Of a DNA stretch of 64,000 bases, positions 10,730-64,000 are shown in pieces. Below the pieces are notes generated by a model. That model was not told the origin of the DNA, searched no databases, and saw nothing but the letters and a program-made list of their open reading frames with translations. The position numbers and the translations under genes were made by a program. Every line of letters begins with the position of its first letter. Position 1 is the stretch's first letter. Location: positions 9,481,042 through 9,545,041 of the forward strand of contig CM037885.1 in assembly GCA_021292165.1 (NCBI GenBank). The letters run 5' to 3'. Origin of the DNA: Shinisaurus crocodilurus. Lineage: Eukaryota > Chordata > Lepidosauria > Squamata > Shinisauridae.

Positions 10730-11924
10730 AATCAAGTATTTTCACGTTTATTTGGGGTTGCCACTAAAGTCTCCAGTTTTTGGCTTCTATAGAAATTTGT
10801 CCAAAAAAAGAAAAGAAAAATTAAAAGAATGAAACAAAAATTAAAAAAAGACAGACAAGACGTCGTGGGGAGAGAGGGCCCACAGACCCACCCTTGCTTC
10901 CCCACTCTTCTGCTTTTGGGGTCCTGTGCGGTTTGCTTCCCCCCATCCCTAAGTTGGGCTGGTCTGTTACCTCTGTTGTTTTCTTCCATTCGCTCCCTTC
11001 GGATCTTGGTCCTGTGTACTCCGGGTTTGTTTGTTAAAAGTGTGGAATCCAACTGGCCCCACGATTCCTCAGAAGGCGGCTTAGTTGACCCTGAGTTCAG
11101 CCTCAAGTCCCAAAGCATAGTTTGCACACACCCCGCTTGGGTAGGGGGTTCCTCACTGCTACGCATGTTTTCCAGTGGGGGTTCCAACCTTCAACCCACA
11201 CATATATAAAGAGGGGAAACCGCCCCACCCCCACAAAAAGCTGGAGTGTCATTTTCCAGCTTTCCTGAGGCACATGACAGGGGCAGTGTGGGATTCTCCA
11301 CCCCTTTGGTGCATCTGTTTGAGCATCTCCCTCCCATAGGGTGAAGGCATGGGAGAACAGCACAAAGGGTCTCTGAGGGGCTGGGGACCAGCTGTACTGT
11401 GGACGGGCAAGGAGGAGCTGGAGAGGGCAAGGCTGATATGGGGAGGGGGGTGTCTGTGGGTGGAGACATCTGCAGGGATGTTCTTCCCACTAAGGTGGGC
11501 ACTGGTTCTGTTACCTCTTGACCCAGCAGCAAGAGACTGGGCTCTGTCCTCCTACAATGTCAGAGATAGGCTGCCCACGGATCCATCACCCCAATGCTGA
11601 GGTTCGGGGGGGGGGGGGAGGAGAATTGTCATGTGTGTCTCTTTCCCACTAGGAGGAGGGGGGGATAAGAAAGGGACTCCCTCCCTTGGATTTTGGGAAG
11701 AGTTGTGGACTTCTTTCTCCAGAGCAGTCAGGGGGAGCTGCAAGAATGACCACACACCCCAAAGGGCAAGGGGACACTGTGCCGGGGTGGGGTGGGGGTC
11801 CCCACAGGCCTGGGTCCCCAAGTCCGGGCATACGCATAGCGTACATGTCTAATAGCAGGCGCCTCCGCAAGAGGGCGAAGGCAGGGCCGAGGTGGGGGAG
11901 GGGCGATAAGCAAGTGGGGGGGCG
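10730..11924 (-). other. GRIK5: Probable GRIK5 3' untranslated region
   Basis: No interspersed repeat is recognisable in about 1.2 kb after the stop codon, unlike the sequence further downstream. The stretch ends at the first AATAAA on the minus strand. No splice sites or open frames of note were seen. The extent is inferred. Confidence 0.5.
10747..10752 (-). terminator. Candidate GRIK5 polyadenylation signal AATAAA
   Basis: First canonical AATAAA on the minus strand after the stop codon. It is followed within about 50 bases by T-rich and GTG-rich sequence (minus strand of 10690-10740), as expected for a cleavage site. Confidence 0.5.
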
Positions 11925-58411
<46,487 letters not shown>

Positions 58412-58462
58412 CTTCTACCCCTCCTCATGGAGAAAGTTCGGCCGTGGCCTCCGCGCTGCCAC
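58412..58462 (-). other. GRIK5: GRIK5 5'UTR portion of the ATG exon with a candidate acceptor
   Basis: Upstream of the ATG on the minus strand, a pyrimidine-rich stretch ends in cgcctgcag at about 58463. This could be the 3' splice site of a 5'UTR intron. Together with the donor at 58672 it suggests a separate noncoding first exon. No direct evidence of transcription can be seen. Confidence 0.35.
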
Positions 58463-58662
58463 CTGCAGGCGAGATGGAAAAATACCCCCCCCCCCTCATG
58501 AGACACTCTTCCGACACATGGAACAGAACTGAAGGCTGGGCCAAAATTCTCACCCCAGAAAATATTCTCCCCCTGCAAAAACAGGGCCCAGTTTTCTACT
58601 GGGGTTTTTTTTTGGGGGGGGGGAAGAGAAATTTCCACTGAAACTTTCAAGGGGCAGGTGTT

Positions 58663-58675
58663 ACCACTTACCTTA
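58663..58675 (-). promoter_or_regulatory. Perfect-consensus splice donor AAG|GTAAGT upstream of the GRIK5 ATG
   Basis: Minus strand reads GTAAGTAAGGTAAGT, holding two overlapping donor sites; the AAG|GTAAGT one is a full consensus match with the exon ending at 58672. Paired with the acceptor near 58463 it would define an intron of about 210 bases and a noncoding first exon. Inference only. Confidence 0.3.
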
Positions 58676-59324
58676 CTTACGCTTAAGAGGGGGCTGAGGG
58701 GTTTTCATTTTCCCCCCTTTCTTTTAAAACTTCTTTTGAAGGCCCCATGCTGCTCACAGAGGCTCCAGGCTCATTCTGCCGATTCCCGCCAACAGCACTT
58801 CCCAGAATGCTATGGGAGCGATGCGACGTGATGCGGTTTTGCTCCCACCGCATCCTAGGAAGTGCGGTCAGCAGGAAACTTCAGAGGGAGAGAGTGGCGC
58901 CACTGTGGGCGATACGAGTCCTCACCCACCCACCCACCCTTTTAAGTTAAAAAAGCAAGGGGGGGGGAGGAAATCCCTCAACCACCTCACAAAGTAACAT
59001 AAAGGGGAACAACCTACACCACTACCCAGAGTTGTCTTTTCTTCCCAAGATACTTCAGTTTGACCCTACCCACCTAGCGGATGATTGAAAAATAAATTTG
59101 CAGCCCAGTTTTTAGACAGTCACATTGGGTTCGGCACAGGACCCTCTACTGGACAGCGCTATCAAGCCCCCTTACATTATAATTTTTGCCTTTGAAGAGA
59201 GGCGGAGGAGGCTCTGGCACGTTTTTCCCCTACAAGACATTCAGCATGTCAGGTTGCCAGGAGCTCAACCAGAGACTTTGCCCACACTGGGGTGGGAAGG
59301 GAACCTCTGGGCGTTTTTGTCCTA

Positions 59325-59400
59325 CAGTTCCCGTCATCCTTGACCATCGACCATGATGGCTGGGGATTCTGGGAGTTGAAATCCCACAACATCTGGCAGG
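59325..59400. mobile_element. Foldback MITE, family 3, partial
   Basis: TACAGTTCCCGTCATCC and GGGATTCTGGGAGTTGAAAT with a short CCATCGACCATGATGG hinge. Confidence 0.5.
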
Positions 59401-59814
59401 CCCTTAAATGCACCGAAGCCACCAGTGCTGTGCCTCTTGCCCTGGCCTAAACCTCCCCCGGTCCCCTTGCCACCGCCGCCCCCCCCCCGGGCCCACCCCT
59501 GCCTGCTGGAACCAGCAAAGGGTTCTTTTGCTCCAGGACATGGGGAAAGGTGAGCGAAAGGGCCAGTGGCGGACGGGGGTGGCAGCTAACTTGGGGGGCA
59601 CTGAGCCACAGATGCGATGTGATGCGATCCCTAAACCGCCCGCCCAGCTGCTCTTGGGGAGACCGTGGAGGAGCGTGGAATAAAGGCTGCAGAAGTCAGG
59701 GAGCAGCACCGGGGCCTTGCTCACCTCCACCCCGACAAAAGCCCAAAGCCAGACTTGGACTGTACATTCCATTCAAATAGGAACGCTCCAGGCCCCCCCC
59801 CACCCCGTTCCCAT

Positions 59815-60040
59815 GTATTAAATGTTCACCCCACCCTTCTTCCAAGCAGCTCAGGGAGACACGCGTGGTCCCCCCCACCCCCATTTTTATCCTGACAACA
59901 ACCCTACGAGGTAGGCTAGAATGAGAGATAGAGACTAGACCAAGGTCACTCAGGGAGCTTCATGTGAGGGATTTGAACCCAGGTCTCCCTGGTTCCTACT
60001 AGTTGAAACGCCTAACCATTAGATCGCGCTGGCGTTTCAT
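59815..60040 (-). mobile_element. tRNA-derived SINE, reverse
   Basis: TGACAACAACCCTACGAGG, TTTGAACCCAGGTCTCCCTG (reversed B box) and CGCCTAACCATTAGATCGCG (reversed A box). Good copy. Confidence 0.7.
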
Positions 60041-60295
60041 TAGCACTCGACCATCTGCTGCCATCTGGTTATGCCCACCCCCACCATCCAATGTCCAACG
60101 TGTTGCCAAAGAGCACACACACACACACCGTGAACCCTTTCGCACGCTCCTCCCTGCGCTTTCCTCTGCAGCCCCCTCGTGCCGCCATGGCCACTTGGCT
60201 CCCCCATCGACCTTTCTGCCACACTGCACCCACTCTGCAGTCCTCTCGCCTTACATCTCAGCAGCCTTCTTGCACCCCTTAGCTGGGCATGCATC

Positions 60296-60298
60296 ATC

Positions 60299-60337
<39 letters not shown>
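60296..60337 (+). repeat. (CAT)n repeat
   Basis: About 13 CAT/ATC units. Confidence 0.95.
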
Positions 60338-60340
<3 letters not shown>

Positions 60341-60854
60341 CAACATCTGGCACCGTTCAGGCTCCCAGATGAAAAGTGAGACCCTGCCAGAGTTGCCAAC
60401 TTGCTCTTCCGCAGCACAGAGCCTCCTTGTGGCCACTCAGTCCAACACTTCCCAAGCGCTGGGCTTCCTTCCAAAAGCTGGTGCGGCAGAGGGACCCAAC
60501 AACACCCCTCCCTTTGCACTTGACGCCCGTCCTGCTTTGAGCTGAGCCAGCAACATTCACCCGTCCTCACGCCGTGTTCACCTTGAGCATTAATATTTAT
60601 TTTCCCCTCAGCCACAGCCAGGCAAGCACAGTGCAGCCCAGGGTCCACTGAAAGAAGGGAGAGGCGGCAGACTCTGATCCCTTGCTGGTCTTTTTGTCTG
60701 GGGATGGGGTGGGGAGAAGGCCACGAGGGGGGTCAAAGCTGGCGAGGAGGTGCTACACGTCAAAATCACATTTTTAAAAAAAAATAATAATCTGCAATCG
60801 GGTTATTCTTCCATTACATCATTCCAAATAAATTTATCGGTTAACTTCCTTATT

Positions 60855-60956
60855 ATATCCATTCATAAATAAACATATTAACAAAGAAGGCCTACAGACA
60901 TAATATCCATTCATAAATAAACATATTAACAAAGAACGAAGGCCCATAAACATAAT
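60855..60956 (+). repeat. 48-bp tandem duplication
   Basis: ATCCATTCATAAATAAACAT and ATTAACAAAGAA occur twice in a row with few differences. Confidence 0.85.
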
Positions 60957-62809
60957 CAAACTCATACCAGTCAAATAGCCCCTAATAGTAAATAAGGTTG
61001 TATTGAATCCTGAACTTGCTCATTCCAACATAAAAGAAAAAGAGACTCCATTTTTCTATAAAATATTTATTTACTGACTGTCCTTCACATTTTGAGGGGG
61101 AAAGATTCCTGTAGATAAGAAACGACGGCCCTACTTAGGGGCTTCCCGGAGGCATCTGGCCAGCTGGGAAAAGGATCTTCTTCAGTTTTTGTGTGAGGTA
61201 CCAGGGCTCAAGTGGTCTAGTCTAGGCTAAGAGACACACCATCTTACCCGGACCCAATTCAGTTTATCCCATCACTGCAGCACCATGGCGGGAAAAGCAG
61301 CATTTCATGAAATTCTCCCCTCTGTGCAGCCCTTTTAAAGCAGCCTTCCAAGCAGCCTTCCCCAACCTAGTCCCGCCCCTCCACAAGGGCTGGACCGCCA
61401 CTCCCATAATTCTTAAAACTACGGAGGCCGCCTGTACAGTAAACTAGCCAGTAACAAAGATGGACTTCAATATTTTTGCATTGCATCCTTTGGTCAAACT
61501 AAACATGATGCCGGAATTCCAGGATTGGAACCCCAGATGTCTTTGTCATTTACAAAAAAATGGGGGGGAGGGGCAGTGATCCAGACCAGGACTATGTCAT
61601 AATGGGAAGGGGGTTTAACTCTTTCTTCCTATGCCTTATCACCACTGAAATTTACCCTGTTTTGATCCCCAGCTGGTATTTTCCCCGACTGAAACAAAAA
61701 CAAAAACTTACAAGCACAGCATGTCCTTAAGCTTTTCAAATCGGAGCAAACAGCAGCTTAAGGGAGGCGATTTTTGGCACGGGGATGAGAGCATGAAACC
61801 CCTCTCCCACGCTGTGGCCCCAATCCAGACCACTTCCTCCCCTCCTCCCCCTGGCTACTTTTCATAAAAGAAAAGGACATCCAGACTTCCAGACATGGAA
61901 CTCCCACTTCACTACGACTACTTTGACCGTGAGGCAAAAGCTCAAAATGACTTTCATGCCTCCTTCTCCCTCCTCAGGACTAGAGAGGTGTTTTGCTTTT
62001 GCTTTGAATGCCAAACAGAAATGGAGGACAAAGACCACAAAATGGCACCCCTCTGGAATCTGGCGCTCAAAGCGAGAGCTTCAACATTGCTCCATGGAAT
62101 AGCCAGCCCTTGACTGGGAAGCTCTAACTCAAATTATGGCCTCAGGCTTACGCTAGATGACATAGTGCCCTTACACTGCAAGATAAAAGAGTACCTTCTT
62201 TTTCTTTTCTTTCTTTTTTTTAACCACAAATTAATTTTAGCAAAGGCCTTTGAGCCAAGTCCCAGAACCAACCTTTGGCTCCACCAGCTTTCAGCATTAG
62301 GTCTTTTTTTTTTTTTATTTCCTACATTCGTAAGCCGGATGGAGAGAAGAGTGTCTCTGAGCCGGGCCTGTAGTAGGCCCAGCGTCAGGGGTTGGCACTG
62401 TTGGGCACCTGCTAAGGGCCATTCCCTGACAGGGGCCCCCCACTGTCAATCCCCTCCCAAGCCTCCTGGTCCTGCTGTCCCTCCTGAGCGATTGCACAGA
62501 TTGGGCTGATAGAAACGAAACAAAACACCCCTCTAGTCCTGAAGAGGGTGAAGGCAAATGGGCAGTGGTGACAGTGGCAAGGAGGAGGTAGGCCCGCTCA
62601 GGCAGGAGGAGTCCACTAATGGCATCTTGCCCATGCCTCCCCCCCCAAAAAAATCTGGAGCCAGTCCTGACATGTAGCTAGATATTTTGGGGTAAGGGAG
62701 CCTAAAGGCAGTGCAGGATTATTTCAGAACAGCCAGAACATACATTTAGGTAGCCAGATATGTTTAAAGTTACCGTATGTAATTGTATGACTCTTTAGTG
62801 AGCCATCGG

Positions 62810-63485
62810 CAGGGGCGGTGAGAGGTACAGTCATGCCTTGGATTGAGAGCATAATTTGTTCCGGAAACGTGCTTGTAATCCAAAACACTCTTATGTCAAA
62901 ACGAAATCCCCCCCAAAAAAAATTGTGCCAAGATTTTTCATTTAAGCCGTACTACAGTACTTGTATTGCAAGATGTCGCTTGTATATCAAATTAAATAAA
63001 TATTTAAAAATTTGCTTGTCTTGCAAAACGCTCTCAAACCAAGTTACTTGCAATCCAAGGTATTACTGTACTGAAAAGATCCAGGGCTCAGGCCCACAGG
63101 ACAAAAAAATGCACAAATTTGCATATGCTAATTTACATATGCTCTAAAGTCTGTGTGTGTGCGCACGCACGTATCTTTAAAGGGCCTTGTCTCCTAAGGA
63201 CACCCTTATCTGTAAAAAGGGATGTATGGACAGGGGAGAGGATGGCATTTGATTTCAGGAAAAAACCTCAGGCAGAAAGATTCGGGGGGGGGGGAGCAGG
63301 AGGTGAAGCACCTGTGGGCAAAAAGCCAGCTAGTCCAGGGGGATCAGATGCAGCAGGTATCCTCAGGGCCCCTGTACCTTTATTTCGGCAAGTGCCCACG
63401 GACAGCAGGGTGGTGGGGCAGAGGGCCTCCAAATGAAAGATTCAAGGCTACAGCCCTAGTGGGCTGCCCCCTAACAGCGCCTCTG
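62810..63485 (-). mobile_element. Nonautonomous 470-bp hAT family, with nested mariner MITE
   Basis: Termini CAGGGGCGGTG and CAGCGCCTCTG; flanks gccatcgg / gccatcag (7 of 8). A mariner MITE (62828-63068) sits 18 bases from its end. Confidence 0.85.
62828..63068 (-). mobile_element. Tc1/mariner-type MITE
   Basis: Reverse-oriented copy of 48099-48354; TA on both sides, nested in a hAT element. Confidence 0.85.
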
Positions 63486-63552
63486 GCCATCAGGCAAAAT
63501 CCTGCCTAACTTTTCCTTCCATCTCTACAATCAAAAGTTTTTGAGAGATTTA

Positions 63553-63580
63553 AGAAAGGAAGGAAGGAAAGAAGGAAGGG
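63553..63580 (+). repeat. (GGAA)n short repeat
   Basis: GGAAGGAAGGAAAGAAGGAA. Confidence 0.85.
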
Positions 63581-64000
63581 TTCCACACCTAAAAGCGGTC
63601 TAGAAATAATTTTAGTTTACTAGATACATACATACATAGATGAACATTCAGGGAAAGGGGTCTGGAATGTCTCTGAAGGAGGCTGAACCCCATAGACCTC
63701 ACTGTGACTACAGCCCTGAGCATGTGCAGAGTGCCTTCTCTTCACCACCAAGAAGGCACAGCCAATCCCCACATCCCTACAATGAGAAGGATCGGCTCCC
63801 AGCAGCAGGCATCTAAAGGGCCCAACAGTGAGAGGACAGACCGCCTTAGCACTACCGGGAACCAGCAGAAGGGGCATTCCCTCGCGCCAAGGCACCCTGC
63901 AAGGCACTGCTGTGGGGAAACTCGCAGCACACAGACTGGGTTAGGCTAATGAGGGAAACAGCTCTTGTATACCATGTGGTAACTGTTGCCAAGCAACAGG

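Larger units (their letters stand above)
58682..64000. other. Region upstream of GRIK5
   Basis: Includes an imperfect hairpin region (about 58795-58870), a half MITE (59325-59400), a reverse SINE (59815-60040), a (CAT)n tract (60296-60337), a 48-bp tandem duplication (60855-60956) and a hAT with a nested mariner MITE (62810-63485). No exon of a neighbouring gene was identified; human synteny would predict ZNF574 on this side. Confidence 0.5.

Noticed and set aside
63553..63580. Possible regulatory GGAA cluster
   Set aside because: Short simple repeat with no other supporting signal.

Overview
This window is vertebrate nuclear DNA. The mix of interspersed repeats points to a squamate reptile, probably a lizard: a 5S-rRNA-derived SINE, CR1 and L2-like LINEs, tRNA-derived SINEs, and very many palindromic hAT and Harbinger-like MITEs. 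No species can be named from the sequence alone. There are no operons, ribosome binding sites, CRISPR arrays or other prokaryotic features.

One protein-coding gene can be supported. It is GRIK5 (GluK5/KA2, a high-affinity kainate-type ionotropic glutamate receptor subunit), on the minus strand. All 19 coding exons are present, from the ATG at 58411 to the stop at 11925-11927. Every splice phase joins correctly and every intron is GT-AG. The exons add up to a 958-residue protein, against 980 in human. The exception is exon 17 (15633-15762), which carries one extra base near 15733-15736. Taken literally, this frameshift stops translation at 15656-15658 and removes the last part of the ligand-binding domain, M4 and the cytoplasmic tail.

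Layout in + strand coordinates: 1-10740 is repeat-rich flanking DNA downstream of the gene. 10747-11924 is the probable 3'UTR with an AATAAA signal. 11925-15762 holds the C-tail, M4 and end-of-S2 exons. 17470-30253 holds the S2, M3, pore, M1 and S1 exons. 35344-54445 holds the amino-terminal-domain exons. 58327-58411 is the signal-peptide exon in a GC-rich region. 58412-64000 is upstream DNA that may hold a 5' noncoding exon and then repeats. The largest intron (39404-48488) is about 9 kb. No exon of a neighbouring gene was recognised on either side.

The rest is mostly transposon-derived. The main points are: (i) eleven copies of a foldback hAT MITE whose readable target duplications fit the Buster-type nnnTAnnn pattern; (ii) a ZNF143/THAP11-like core shared by three otherwise different palindromic MITE families; (iii) a SINE with a 5S rRNA head and a CR1-like tail, once nested in inverted orientation inside itself; (iv) two copies of a repeat of about 1.4 kb built as a chain of hairpins; (v) a remnant encoding a truncated OTU-type protease domain; and (vi) transposons and a TG tract lying within a few to a few tens of bases of GRIK5 splice sites. 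I saw no new multi-gene system. The most notable signals are the repeat biology and the frameshift.
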